Both the position numbers and the translations under genes were made by a program. A DNA stretch of 64,000 bases, taken from assembly GCF_024753255.1 (NCBI RefSeq), contig NZ_JANUHA010000003.1, forward strand, positions 1 to 64,000. The letters run 5' to 3'. The DNA is from Massilia agri (GTDB lineage: Bacteria; Pseudomonadota; Gammaproteobacteria; Burkholderiales; Burkholderiaceae_D). Below, piece after piece: positions 9,193 through 18,600 of this stretch (position 1 is the stretch's first letter; the number at the start of each line of letters is the position of its first letter). The notes under the pieces are model-generated. The model was given only the letters and a program-made list of their open reading frames with translations. It searched no databases and had not been told where the DNA came from.

Positions 9193-9287
9193 GGAAATCT
9201 CCTCAGGAATGCGGGCGAAGCAAAACCCCAGCGTGCCAAGCCGGCGGTGATTTGTCCAATATATGATTTATTGCTCTGTGATTCTTT

Positions 9288-10025
9288 TTATGAATCAGAC
9301 CGGAGCGCCTGTGCCACCGCAGTATGCGCCTGTTCCGCCAGCTCGCGGCGATGGGCGCCGGTAGCAATGATGGGCGGCAGGGCCAGCAGGCGCGCGCGCA
9401 CCGGCGGGCCTTCGAGGATGGCGAACATGCTGTCGACAAAATTCGTGTCGCCGACGTAGTCGACCGAAGGGTGATAGCGGCCGCCGGCGTCCAGGTAGGA
9501 CAGCGCACAGGGCTGCACCGCCACCTTCGCATCGATGGCGGCTTCGAACAGATTGGCGTGGAAGGGCAGCACCTCGCCCTGGATCGATGTCGTCCCTTCC
9601 GGGAAGAAGGCGACCCGCTGGCCCTGTTCGAGCACAGCGACCAGGCCCTTGAAGATGTGGCGCAGCTCGCGGCGGTTGCCGCGCGCGATGAAGACGGTGC
9701 CGGCGCCGGCCGCCAGCCAGCCCAGCACCGGCCAGGCGCGGATCTCGGCCTTGGCCACGAATCGGCAGGGATGCAGGGCGTTGATGACGAAGATGTCGAG
9801 CCAGGAGACGTGGTTGGCGACGATCAGCGCGTGTTCCAATACCGGCGCGCCTTCGGCCTGCTCGACCGTGACGCGGCAGATGCCCAGGAGTTTACCCGAC
9901 CAGCGCCGCGTCAGGCGCTCGCGCATGCCTCCTGACGCGAGCGGAAACACCAGTGCGCAGGTCGCCAGGCCCGCCACCAGGTGGACCATGACGCGCACGA
10001 GGCGCAGAGCGAGCCGGATCTTCAC
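9288..10025 (-). CDS. plsC: 1-acyl-sn-glycerol-3-phosphate acyltransferase-like protein
   Basis: This 245-residue PlsC-family acyltransferase is expected to make phosphatidic acid from lysophosphatidic acid at the inner membrane. Motif I is NHVSWLD (the H-x4-D catalytic pair), motif II is around TVFIARGN and motif III is FFPEGTTSIQGEVLPF. An N-terminal hydrophobic stretch (VMVHLVAGLATCALVFPLA) anchors it. It follows pyrC by 39 bp and is the last gene of the yqgE-pyr operon. Genomes often carry several PlsC paralogues, and the acyl acceptor could be another lysolipid. Confidence 0.87.
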   Translation of the reverse strand: MKIRLALRLVRVMVHLVAGLATCALVFPLASGGMRERLTRRWSGKLLGICRVTVEQAEGAPVLEHALIVANHVSWLDIFVINALHPCRFVAKAEIRAWPVLGWLAAGAGTVFIARGNRRELRHIFKGLVAVLEQGQRVAFFPEGTTSIQGEVLPFHANLFEAAIDAKVAVQPCALSYLDAGGRYHPSVDYVGDTNFVDSMFAILEGPPVRARLLALPPIIATGAHRRELAEQAHTAVAQALRSDS

Positions 10026-10064
10026 GGGATGGATGAAACGGGCGGCCGCAGCCGCCCTGCACGA

Positions 10065-11360
10065 TCAGCGCTGGAACGCCACGCGGCCGCGCACGACGGT
10101 CGCGCGCACCTGCCCCGCCAGCTCGTAGCCAAGGAAGGGCGTGTGCTTGCCCTGGCTGGCCAGCGCACGGCGCTCGACCTTCCAGCGTGCGTCCGGGTCG
10201 AACAGCACCACATCCGCCGCCGCGCCGACGGCCAGCGTACCGGCCGGCAGCCCGGCGATGCCGGCCGCGCTCGATGTCACCTTGGCCAGCGCACGCGGCA
10301 GCGCGTCGCTGCCGCGCTCGTCCTCGGTCCACTTCAGCACCAGAGACAGCAGCAGCTCCAGGCCGGTCGCGCCAGGCGAAGCTTCGGCGAAGGGCAGCAG
10401 CTTCTCGTCGTCGTCCACCGGGGTGTGGTCCGAGCAGATGGCGTCGATGGTGCCGTCCAGCAGGCTTGCGCGGATCGCGTCGCGGTCGCGCTGGCTGCGC
10501 AGCGGCGGGTTGAAGCGGGCGTTGGAGTCGAAGAAGCCGATGTCGGCGTCGGTCAGGTGCAGGTGGTGGGCGCCGACGTCGCAGGTGACCGGCAGGCCTT
10601 CCTTCTTGGCTGCGGCGACCAGGGCCAGGCCGGCGGCGGAAGAAATGCGGCACAGGTGCACGCGCGCGCCGCTGGCGCGCATCAGCTCGAAGATGGTGTG
10701 CAGGGCGATGGTCTCGGCCATCACCGGCACGCCCGACAGCCCCAGGCGCGAGGCCAGCGGGCCGCTGTGGGCCACGCCGCCGCGGCCGATGTGGGCGTCC
10801 TGGGGACGCAGCCAGACCGTGTAGCCGAAGGTTTTCGCGTACTGCATGGCGCGCAGCAGCACGGTGGTGTCGAGGATCGGTTCCTCGGCCTGCGAAAAGC
10901 CGATGCAGCCCGCTTCGGTGAGTTCGGCCATCTCGGTCAGGGACTGGCCCTTCAGGCCCATGGTGAGCGCGCCCAGCGGGTGCACATTGGCCCCGTCCAG
11001 GATGCGCGCGCGGTGCTTGAGCATCTCGACCAGGCCCGGCTCGTCCAGCACCGGGTCGGTGTCGGGCGGGCACACCAGGGTAGTCACGCCGCCCTGCACC
11101 GCCGCCTGCATTTCCGATTCCAGCGTCGCCTTGTATTCGTAGCCCGGCTCGCGCAGGCGCGCCGAGAGGTCGACCAGACCCGGCGCGACCACCAGGCCGG
11201 TGGCGTCGATGACAGTGTCGGCCACGAAGCCGCTCGGCGCCGCGCCAAACGCGGCGATCAGTCCGTCGGCGATGAAGAGGTCAGTAACTTGATCGATGCC
11301 GTTCGCCGGGTCGATGACACGCCCGTTCTTGATATGTAGTTTCATCCGTGCGAGTTTCAC
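10065..11360 (-). CDS. pyrC: Dihydroorotase
   Basis: This 431-residue amidohydrolase is of the PyrC/AllB class I type that closes carbamoyl-aspartate to dihydroorotate. The start is ambiguous. A GTG at 11360 overlaps the pyrB TGA and has AGGAGG six bases upstream, so coupled translation is well supported. An ATG at 11345 begins the family-typical [18 protein letters not shown] but lacks its own ribosome site. Visible motifs are [15 protein letters not shown], in which the usual metal-binding HxH of DxHxH is replaced by SAR, and [11 protein letters not shown] with the catalytic-region Asp. The lost HxH suggests a non-catalytic or atypical PyrC' that acts with PyrB, as is known for PyrB-associated pseudo-dihydroorotases. 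That role is inferred. Confidence 0.88.
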   Translation of the reverse strand: MKLARMKLHIKNGRVIDPANGIDQVTDLFIADGLIAAFGAAPSGFVADTVIDATGLVVAPGLVDLSARLREPGYEYKATLESEMQAAVQGGVTTLVCPPDTDPVLDEPGLVEMLKHRARILDGANVHPLGALTMGLKGQSLTEMAELTEAGCIGFSQAEEPILDTTVLLRAMQYAKTFGYTVWLRPQDAHIGRGGVAHSGPLASRLGLSGVPVMAETIALHTIFELMRASGARVHLCRISSAAGLALVAAAKKEGLPVTCDVGAHHLHLTDADIGFFDSNARFNPPLRSQRDRDAIRASLLDGTIDAICSDHTPVDDDEKLLPFAEASPGATGLELLLSLVLKWTEDERGSDALPRALAKVTSSAAGIAGLPAGTLAVGAAADVVLFDPDARWKVERRALASQGKHTPFLGYELAGQVRATVVRGRVAFQR

Positions 11361-12334
11361 GCCCTGCCTCCTGCCAAAATGCTCATCACCGCCATGCGTA
11401 CCGCGATACCGAAGGTCACCTGCGGCAGGATCACCGCCTGGCTGCCGTCGGCCACCGCCGAGTCGATCTCGACACCACGATTCATCGGGCCCGGGTGCAT
11501 CACGATCGCGTCCGGCTTGGCCAGCGCGAGGCGTTCCGGGGTCAGGCCGTAGCTCTTGAAGTATTCCTGCGCCGAAGGCAGCAGCGCTCCGCTCATGCGT
11601 TCGTTCTGCAGGCGCAGCATGATGATGACGTCGACGTCTTTCAGGCCTTCATCCATGTTGGTGAAGGTGCGCACGCCCATCTGCTCCAGACCGCCCGGCA
11701 GCAGCGTATGCGGGCCGATGGCGCGCACTTCCGGCACGCCGAGCGTGGTCAGCGCGTGGATGTCCGAACGCGCCACGCGGCTGTGCAGGATGTCGCCGAC
11801 GATGGCCACGCGCAGGTTCGTGAAATCCTGCTTGTAGTGGCGGATCGTGTACATGTCGAGCAGGCCCTGGGTCGGGTGGGCGTGGCGGCCATCGCCGGCG
11901 TTCACGACGTGCACGTGCGACTGGTTCGTCTCGATCAGGTGCTTGGCGATCAGGTAGGGCGCGCCCGACTGCGAGTGGCGCACCACGAACATGTCGGCGT
12001 GCATGGCCGACAGGTTGTCGATGGTGTCCAGCAGCGATTCGCCCTTGCTGGCCGAGGAGGCCTGGATGTTCAGGTTGATAACGTCGGCCGACAGGCGCTT
12101 GGCCGCGATCTCGAAGGTGGTGCGGGTGCGCGTGCTGTTCTCGAAGAAGAGATTGAACACGCTCTTGCCGCGCATGAGCGGCACCTTCTTGACCTCGCGG
12201 TCCGAGATGGAGACGAAACTCGATGCGGTGTCGAGGATGTGGTTCAGGATGGACTTCGGCAGGCCCTCGATCGAGAGCAGGTGCTGCAGCTCGCCGTTCT
12301 TGTTCAGTTGCGGGTTAAGAAAGATCTTGGACAT
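11357..12334 (-). CDS. pyrB: Aspartate carbamoyltransferase catalytic subunit
   Basis: PyrB condenses carbamoyl phosphate with aspartate, the first committed pyrimidine step. The protein is 325 residues with carbamoyl-phosphate loop [18 protein letters not shown], the 80s-loop-like region [25 protein letters not shown] and the C-terminal [13 protein letters not shown] chose the ATG at 12334 ([14 protein letters not shown]). A TTG seven codons upstream is possible. Either way the start lies inside the end of pyrR, so translation is coupled. No pyrI is seen; the adjacent PyrC-like protein missing its metal ligands fits the PyrB-PyrC' dodecamer arrangement known from Pseudomonas. Confidence 0.95.
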   Translation of the reverse strand: MSKIFLNPQLNKNGELQHLLSIEGLPKSILNHILDTASSFVSISDREVKKVPLMRGKSVFNLFFENSTRTRTTFEIAAKRLSADVINLNIQASSASKGESLLDTIDNLSAMHADMFVVRHSQSGAPYLIAKHLIETNQSHVHVVNAGDGRHAHPTQGLLDMYTIRHYKQDFTNLRVAIVGDILHSRVARSDIHALTTLGVPEVRAIGPHTLLPGGLEQMGVRTFTNMDEGLKDVDVIIMLRLQNERMSGALLPSAQEYFKSYGLTPERLALAKPDAIVMHPGPMNRGVEIDSAVADGSQAVILPQVTFGIAVRMAVMSILAGGRA

Positions 12335-12854
12335 GTTCAGAAGAATCGGCTTCAATGGTCAGCGAGAGTTGGCCGGCCTCGTCGCGCTGCAGGCAGAGCG
12401 ACTGGTTCGGCGCGAGGGTAGCACGGGTGCCGACGTAGTCGGCCGCCACCGGCAGCTCGCGTCCGCCGCGGTCGGCCAGGGCCGCCAGTCGGATGCAGGC
12501 CGGGCGGCCGTAGTCGAACAGCACATTGATCGCGGCGCGCACGGTGCGGCCGGTCTGCAGCACGTCGTCCACCAGCACCACGGTCGCGCCATCGACCGGG
12601 AAGCGGATGTGGGTCGGCTTCACGTCCGGGTGCAGGCCCTTCTTGGCGTAGTCGTCGCGGTAGAAGGAGACGTCGATGGAACCCAGGCGGTTGGTCAGGT
12701 CGAGGTCTTTCGCCAGCCGTTCGGCCAGCCAGGCGCCGCCCGAGTGGATGCCGACGATGGCAGCGTCGGGCACCCCATCCAGGCCCGCACGGACCTGGCC
12801 CAGCAGCTCGCGGTACAGCGCCTCCGCGTCATACGCTTGATTAGATGTTGGCAT
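12315..12854 (-). CDS. pyrR: Bifunctional pyr operon regulator / uracil phosphoribosyltransferase
   Basis: This 179-residue PyrR-type phosphoribosyltransferase has the PRPP loop [17 protein letters not shown], an N-terminal [14 protein letters not shown] and DVSFYRDDY. In Gram-positives PyrR binds pyr mRNA; in proteobacteria its role as regulator or as a UPRTase is less clear. Here it leads pyrB and pyrC directly and overlaps ruvX. I chose ATG 12854, which overlaps the ruvX stop by 14 bases; a TTG three codons earlier is also open. I see no obvious anti-terminator upstream, since the preceding gene overlaps it. Confidence 0.92.
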   Translation of the reverse strand: MPTSNQAYDAEALYRELLGQVRAGLDGVPDAAIVGIHSGGAWLAERLAKDLDLTNRLGSIDVSFYRDDYAKKGLHPDVKPTHIRFPVDGATVVLVDDVLQTGRTVRAAINVLFDYGRPACIRLAALADRGGRELPVAADYVGTRATLAPNQSLCLQRDEAGQLSLTIEADSSEHVQDLS

Positions 12855-13233
12855 TGGAGTCAAAGTATTGTTGCAAAATGATGGCGGCCGCCTTGGCGTC
12901 GATGATCTCGCCGCGTTTTTGCGGAATGACGGCGGACGAGTAGCGCTCGTCGACGAGTTCGACGGGCAGGTTGAAGCGGCCGTGGAGCTGGTTGGCGAAG
13001 CGCCGGCTGCGCATTGTCATGTCGTGCTCGGCGCCGTCGGGGTGGCGCGGCTCGCCCACGACGAGGCGGGCCGGCTTCCATTCATTGATGAGGTCGCCGA
13101 TGACCTGGAAACGGGTGGCGTTGTCGACCGCCCGGATGACCGTGAGAGGTTGCGCCTGCCCGGTGAGGGTGTTGCCCATGGCAATGCCGATGCGCTTCAC
13201 CCCGAAGTCGAAGCCAAGAACGATGTCGACCAT
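12841..13233 (-). CDS. ruvX: Holliday junction resolvase-like protein (YqgF/RuvX)
   Basis: The 130-residue RNase H-fold YqgF protein has the catalytic first strand VLGFDFGVKRIGIAMGN and later LVVGEPRHPDG and VELVDERYSSA. The final acidic position is in the helix beginning IDAKAAAIILQQYFD. The family takes part in pre-16S rRNA 5' end maturation and was first predicted as a resolvase. It starts 15 bp after yqgE and overlaps pyrR. Confidence 0.95.
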   Translation of the reverse strand: MVDIVLGFDFGVKRIGIAMGNTLTGQAQPLTVIRAVDNATRFQVIGDLINEWKPARLVVGEPRHPDGAEHDMTMRSRRFANQLHGRFNLPVELVDERYSSAVIPQKRGEIIDAKAAAIILQQYFDSNANI

Positions 13234-13248
13234 CAGGGATGAGACCCT

Positions 13249-13905
13249 TTACGCATGGCCGGCTTCGGTAGTTAACATGAGCGGGTCGATTCCCAGCAGT
13301 TTGATGGCGGCCGTATAACGTTCTTCGATCGGCAGGTCGAACAGCACTTTCGCGTCGGCGCCCACCGTCAGCCAGCCGTTGCGCGAGAGTTCCTCCTCGA
13401 GCTGGCCGGGGCTCCAGCCGGCATAGCCGATCGAGACCAGCATGCGGGCCGGGCCGGCGCCGCTGGCGACGGCTTCCAGCACGTCGATCGAGGTGGTGAA
13501 GGCCACGTCGTCGGTGACGGTCAGCGAGGACGAGTAGCGTCCGCTCGGTGTATGCAGCACGAAGCCGCGGTCGTCCTGGACCGGGCCGCCGAACATGATC
13601 GGCTGGTCGGTGACCGAGGAACGCAGGCCGGGCGCCAGCTTCAGATCGACGCGGTCGAACAGCACATCCATCGTCATGTCGGTCGGCTTGTTGATGACCA
13701 CGCCGAGCACGCCCTTCTCGTTGTGCTCGCAGACATAGACGACGGTGCCGCCGAAGATCGGGTCCTGGATCGACGGCATCGCGATCAGGAAATGGTTGGC
13801 GAGATTCAGTCCGGAAGAAGCGGGGCCGATCTTACCGAGCGTCTGTTCAGCTTCCGGTGGCATGCCGGGCTTCGGTAGAGTGTTGCCAACTTTGCTTTTC
13901 TTCAT
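13249..13905 (-). CDS. yqgE: YqgE/AlgH (DUF179) family protein
   Basis: The protein is 218 residues. The family is widespread and its biochemical role is unsettled; AlgH was named for an effect on alginate transcription. Conserved stretches are LANHFLIAMPSIQDPIFGGT, VVYVCEHNEKGVLGVVINKP and LVSIGYAGWSPGQLEEELSR. I chose ATG 13905 (MKKSKVGNTL) with GAGAG upstream; a GTG eight codons earlier is possible. It is first in the operon yqgE-ruvX-pyrR-pyrB-pyrC-plsC, the usual pairing of yqgE with ruvX in proteobacteria. Confidence 0.93.
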   Translation of the reverse strand: MKKSKVGNTLPKPGMPPEAEQTLGKIGPASSGLNLANHFLIAMPSIQDPIFGGTVVYVCEHNEKGVLGVVINKPTDMTMDVLFDRVDLKLAPGLRSSVTDQPIMFGGPVQDDRGFVLHTPSGRYSSSLTVTDDVAFTTSIDVLEAVASGAGPARMLVSIGYAGWSPGQLEEELSRNGWLTVGADAKVLFDLPIEERYTAAIKLLGIDPLMLTTEAGHA

Positions 13906-14166
13906 ACGCTTACTCTCACATGGGCTCACTCTGGTTTATCGACAGCGCTGGATCGACAAGGTCTGTGACCGGGTGGTGTCCACAAAACAACAACACGCTT
14001 TTCGATAGTTTACACTGAATTGGCTGAACGGCCACTCAAGCGCCTCTTTTGGCTACCCTCCGCTACCTGCCACGCGCCCCGCTACTGTCCCGCCCCCTTG
14101 CTTCTTCGGTACCGCTAGGAAGAATCCTACCCTGTATTATCGGCCGCCACCTTGACCCCGCACACG

Positions 14167-15624
14167 ATGATGAATATGAGCAACTCCCTGGTCTGGTTTC
14201 GGCGCGACCTGCGCGCATTCGACCATGCAGCCCTGCACCGGGCTTTGACCGCATCCAATCGTGTGCACTGCGTTTTCGTGTATGACAGCGGCATTCTCGA
14301 TCCGCTGCCCCGTGACGACCGGCGCGTGCGCTTCATCCACGCGAGCATTGCCAGTCTCGATGCCGAGCTGCGCCGGCTCGGCGGTCATTTGATCGTGCGG
14401 CAGGGCCGCCCTCTTGAAGTGGTTCCCGCACTGGCCGCCGAGCTCGGCGTCGAAGCGGTGTTGGTATGTGCCGATTATGAACCCGAGGCGGTCGAACGTG
14501 ACGCACAAATGGCGGAGCGCCTCGCGGCTGACGGTAGGAAATTTCTGAGTCTGAAGGACCAGGTCGTCTTCGAAAAAGACGAGGTGTTGACCTTGGCAAA
14601 GGGACCGTTCTCGGTATTCACGCCCTACAAGAACGCCTGGCTCAAGCGCCTGGCCAGCATGCCGGAAACCCTGGCAAGCTACCCGGTCGACCAGTACGCC
14701 CACAACTTCGCGCCGCCGCCCCTGGATGCGCCCGCCCTGCCCTCGCTGGAAGAGATCGGTTTCGCGCCGGGCGAGCCGCCGCTGCCCGCCGGGATGGAAG
14801 GCGCCGAGGCGATGTTCGAGGATTTCGTGCGGCGCATCGCCGACTACGGCCGCGCGCGCGATTTCCCCGCGCAGGACGGCACCTCGCGCCTGTCCGTCCA
14901 CCTGCGCTTCGGCACCACCTCGATCCGCCACCTGGTGCGCACGGCCCGGCAAATGATGGAGAACGGCGCCGGCGGCACGGGCGCCTCGGTCTGGCTGTCG
15001 GAACTCATCTGGCGCGAGTTCTACGCGATGATCCTGGCGCGCCATCCGCACGTCGTGCACCAATCGTTCAAGCCGGCCTTCGATGCGATCGAATGGGAAA
15101 GCGGGATGGATGCCGACGAACTGTTCGCCGCCTGGTGCGAGGGACGCACCGGCTACCCCCTGGTCGACGCGGCCATGGCGCAGCTGAACCGGACCGGTTT
15201 CATGCACAACCGCCTGCGCATGGTGACGGCCAGCTTTCTCACCAAGGACCTCGGCATCGACTGGCGCCGCGGCGAACGCTATTTCGCCCTCAAGCTGAAC
15301 GACTACGAACTGGCCTCGAACAACGGCGGCTGGCAGTGGGCGGCGTCCACCGGCTGCGACGCCCAGCCCTGGTTCAGGATCTTCAATCCCGTCTCGCAGT
15401 CGCAGCGCTTCGATGCGCATGGAGAGTTCATCCGGGAGTGGGTGCCGGCCTTGGCGTCCTTGAGCGCGAAGGAAATCCATGCGCCCTGGCTGGTGGCGCA
15501 GGATGTGCTGGCGGATAAAGGCGTGGTGCTGGGGAGGGATTATCCCTTCCCCCTGGTCGAGCACGGTGCGGCGCGCAAGCGGACCCTGGAACGCTTCGCG
15601 GTGGTGAAAAAGGCGGCGCCCTGA
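14167..15624 (+). CDS. phrB: Deoxyribodipyrimidine photo-lyase
   Basis: This class I CPD photolyase repairs UV cyclobutane dimers with blue light. The 485-residue protein has the N-terminal antenna domain beginning SLVWFRRDLRAFDHAAL and the C-terminal FAD domain with TSRLSVHLRFGTTSIRHL, ELIWREFYAMIL, GRTGYPLVDAAMAQLNRTGF and MHNRLRMVTASFLTKDL. The electron-transfer Trp region GGWQWAASTGCDAQPWFRIF is intact. Start codons at 14167, 14170 and 14176 are all in frame and none has a clear ribosome site, so the exact N-terminus is open by three codons. It is monocistronic, convergent with chpA and separated from it by only 13 bp. Confidence 0.95.
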   Translation: MMNMSNSLVWFRRDLRAFDHAALHRALTASNRVHCVFVYDSGILDPLPRDDRRVRFIHASIASLDAELRRLGGHLIVRQGRPLEVVPALAAELGVEAVLVCADYEPEAVERDAQMAERLAADGRKFLSLKDQVVFEKDEVLTLAKGPFSVFTPYKNAWLKRLASMPETLASYPVDQYAHNFAPPPLDAPALPSLEEIGFAPGEPPLPAGMEGAEAMFEDFVRRIADYGRARDFPAQDGTSRLSVHLRFGTTSIRHLVRTARQMMENGAGGTGASVWLSELIWREFYAMILARHPHVVHQSFKPAFDAIEWESGMDADELFAAWCEGRTGYPLVDAAMAQLNRTGFMHNRLRMVTASFLTKDLGIDWRRGERYFALKLNDYELASNNGGWQWAASTGCDAQPWFRIFNPVSQSQRFDAHGEFIREWVPALASLSAKEIHAPWLVAQDVLADKGVVLGRDYPFPLVEHGAARKRTLERFAVVKKAAP

Positions 15625-15637
15625 GCGCCGCCCCACA

Positions 15638-18600
15638 TCAAGCCCGGTTCCGGTCCAGCAGGCTTTCGATCGCCGCCAGCAGAACAGGCTCCTGGTAGGG
15701 CTTGCCGAAGTAGGCATTCACCCCCAGGCCGAGCGCGTAGTTGCGGTGCTTGTCCGCCGTGCGCGAGGTGATCATGATGATCGGGATACCCTTCGTGGCC
15801 TCGTTCTCGCGCACCTCGCGGGTCAGGTCGAAGCCGTCCATGCGCGGCATCTCGATATCGACCAGCATCAGGTCGGGCTGGACCTGCTCGATCTGCTCGA
15901 GGGCGTCGATGCCGTCCTTGGCCAGCATCACGCCATAGCCTTCGCGTTCCAGCAGGCGCTGGGTCACGCGGCGCACGGTGATCGAATCGTCGACCACCAT
16001 GATGGTCGCGCGCCTTGCCTGCTCGCTGGTGTCGGGCACAGGCGCACCTGGCGCCGCCGGCCGCCCGGCCAGCACCACCGGGTCGAGGATCAGCACGATC
16101 TCGCCGGTGCCGAGCACGGTGGCGCCGGCGATGCCCGGCACGCGGGCCAGTTGCGGGCCGATGTTCTTGACCACGACTTCACGGTTGCCCAGCACCTCGT
16201 CCACGCGCAGGGCGATGCGCCCGCTCGCGCCGTGCACCACCAGCACCGGGCTCAGTTTCTGCGGGGCGCCGCCGTTGGAGGCAGGCTCGCCCAGCAGCGC
16301 GTCGAGCGCGTGCAGGGCATGCGGCTGTCCCGACACCGCGATCGTGCCGGCCGCCTGGGCGGCAAGCAGATCGGTATCGCGCACCTGCAGCACCTGCTCG
16401 ACCAGGGTCGAGGGCAGCGCATGGGTGCGGCCACCGGCGGCCACCAGCACCACCTGCGCGACCGCCAGGGTCAGCGGCAGGTGGATCGAGAAGCGCGTGC
16501 CCTTGCCCGGCTCGGTCTCGACCGCCACGCGGCCGCCCAGCGCATGGGCTTCGGACCGCACCACGTCCATGCCGACGCCGCGTCCGGCCAGTTCGGTCAG
16601 CGTGTCGGCGGTCGAGAAGCCCGGTTCGAAAATCAGTTCGGCCGCTTCATGGTCGGAGATGACGGCGTCCTGCGCGACCAGGCCCAGCGCCCGCGCCTTG
16701 GCGCGGATGCGCTCCAGGTCCAGGCCGGCGCCATCGTCGCTGAACCCGATCGCAACCTCGTTGCCATGCTGGGCGACCTGCACCAGCACTTCGCCCGTCT
16801 CCGGCTTGCCGGCGCCGGCGCGGCTGGCCCTCGCCTCGATGCCGTGCACGATGGCATTGCGCAGCAGGTGTTCGAACGGCGCGGCCATCTGCTCCAGCAC
16901 GCTGCGGTCGATCTCGACCGCGCCACCGCGGATGTCGAGGTTGACGCGTTTGTCGGTTTCCTTGGCGGTCTGGCGCGCCACGCGGAACAGGCGCTCCGAC
17001 AGGCTCGCGAACGGGACCATGCGCACGCGCATCAGGTCGCGCTGCAGGTCGCGCGTCATGCGCTGCTGGGCCGCCAGGTCTTCTTGCGCGCTGTCCACCG
17101 TGCGCGACAGGCTCTCATGGAAGGCTTCCACGTCGTTGACGCTCTCGGCCATCATGCGCGTCAGTTCCTGCAGGCGGGTGAAGCGGTCGAACTCGAGCGG
17201 ATCGAATTTCGCCTCGCCTGCGATCGACAGGGTGGATGCGATCTGCGATTCGGCCTGCATCTCGATCTCGCGCATCTGGCGGCGCAGGCGGTCGAGGTTG
17301 TCCGAGAAATCGGACAGCGCGCCCTTGAGCGAGCCGACCTGGTTCTCCAGGCGCGAGCGGGTGATCGACACCTCGCCCGCCTGGTTCACCACGCGGTCGA
17401 GGATGTCGGCGCGCACGCGCACCAGCGGCGCACGCGCGCCCGGCTGTTCGACGGGTAGTGGCGCGGGCTCCGCGGCGGCAGGCGCCTGCGTCGCCGGTTG
17501 CTGCAGCTGTTCGAAGAGCAGCAGGGCCTGGTCGTAGTTGGCCAGCAGTTCGTCAAACGCCGCCGGGGTGGTCGTCCCGGCGTGCATCATGTTCTCGATC
17601 TGGGTTTCCAGCTCGTGGGTGTGCTGGCCGAGGCGCATCGCGCCGGCCATGCGGGCGCTGCCCTTGACCGTGTGCAGGGCGCGCTGCAGGCCCTGGGCGA
17701 CGGCGTGGTCCTGCGGGTTCTGCTGCCACTGGCGCAGGCCGTTGCCGATCTGCGGGAACAGGTCGGCGCCCTCTTCCAGGAAGACCGGCAGCAGGTCGGG
17801 GTCGAGTTCGTCCGCAAACACCGGGGTGACGGGCAGCGCGCCGTCGTCCTGGCTTGGTGCGGGCGCCGGCACCGGTTCCGGCAGCGGCTGCAGCTCGATC
17901 TCGGGTTCCGCTTCCGGCTCGGTGTCCGGCGCGGGCTCGGGCGCGGGCGCGACGGCATCGGGCACGGCCTCGTCGAGTACCGCTTCGCCCAGCACCGCCT
18001 CATCCGGCGTGACTGCGACAAAAGCCGTTTCTTCGTCGGCCGGCGCAGCCTGCAGCAGCGGCGGCGCGGCGAAGGGGTCTTCGAGGAAGGTGTCGAACAG
18101 CGCGTCGATCTCGCTGACCGCTTCAGCCTTCTCTTCCTCTTCGCGCACCGCCGTCGGCACGGGCGCCGGCGGCGGCGCGGCCATCAGTTCGTCGTAGGCG
18201 GTGGCGAACAGCGCGTCGAGCCTGGCCGCCAGCGCCGGGTCGGCTTCGCCGTAGACGCTGGCCGCCTGCTGGCTGGCCAGGCGCTCGAGCAGGGTCTCGA
18301 GCTGCTTGACGAGATCCGGCTGGCCTGGCGCCAGTTCGCCCAGCGAGAACACCTGCAGCATGGTGCGCGCGCGCGCCAGGGTGGCGTCGAGCAGCTCGCG
18401 GCCAGCATCTTCCAGCTCGGGTCCCGGCGCCGCCAGTTTTTCCAGCACCGCTTCCAGGGCGTGGGCAACGTCGCGCAAGGCCGTGAAGCCGACCGTGGAC
18501 GAGGTCCCGGCCAGCGTGTGCGCGGCCTTGACCGCATCCTCGGTGGCGCGGCGATCCGGTTCAGCGCGCCAGGCATCGAAATCCTGCTCCAGCAGCGTCA

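Noticed and set aside
9193-9287. Possible leader-peptide attenuator ahead of ilvD
   Set aside because: The 95-bp gap has no run of Ile/Val/Leu codons or terminator/antiterminator pair.
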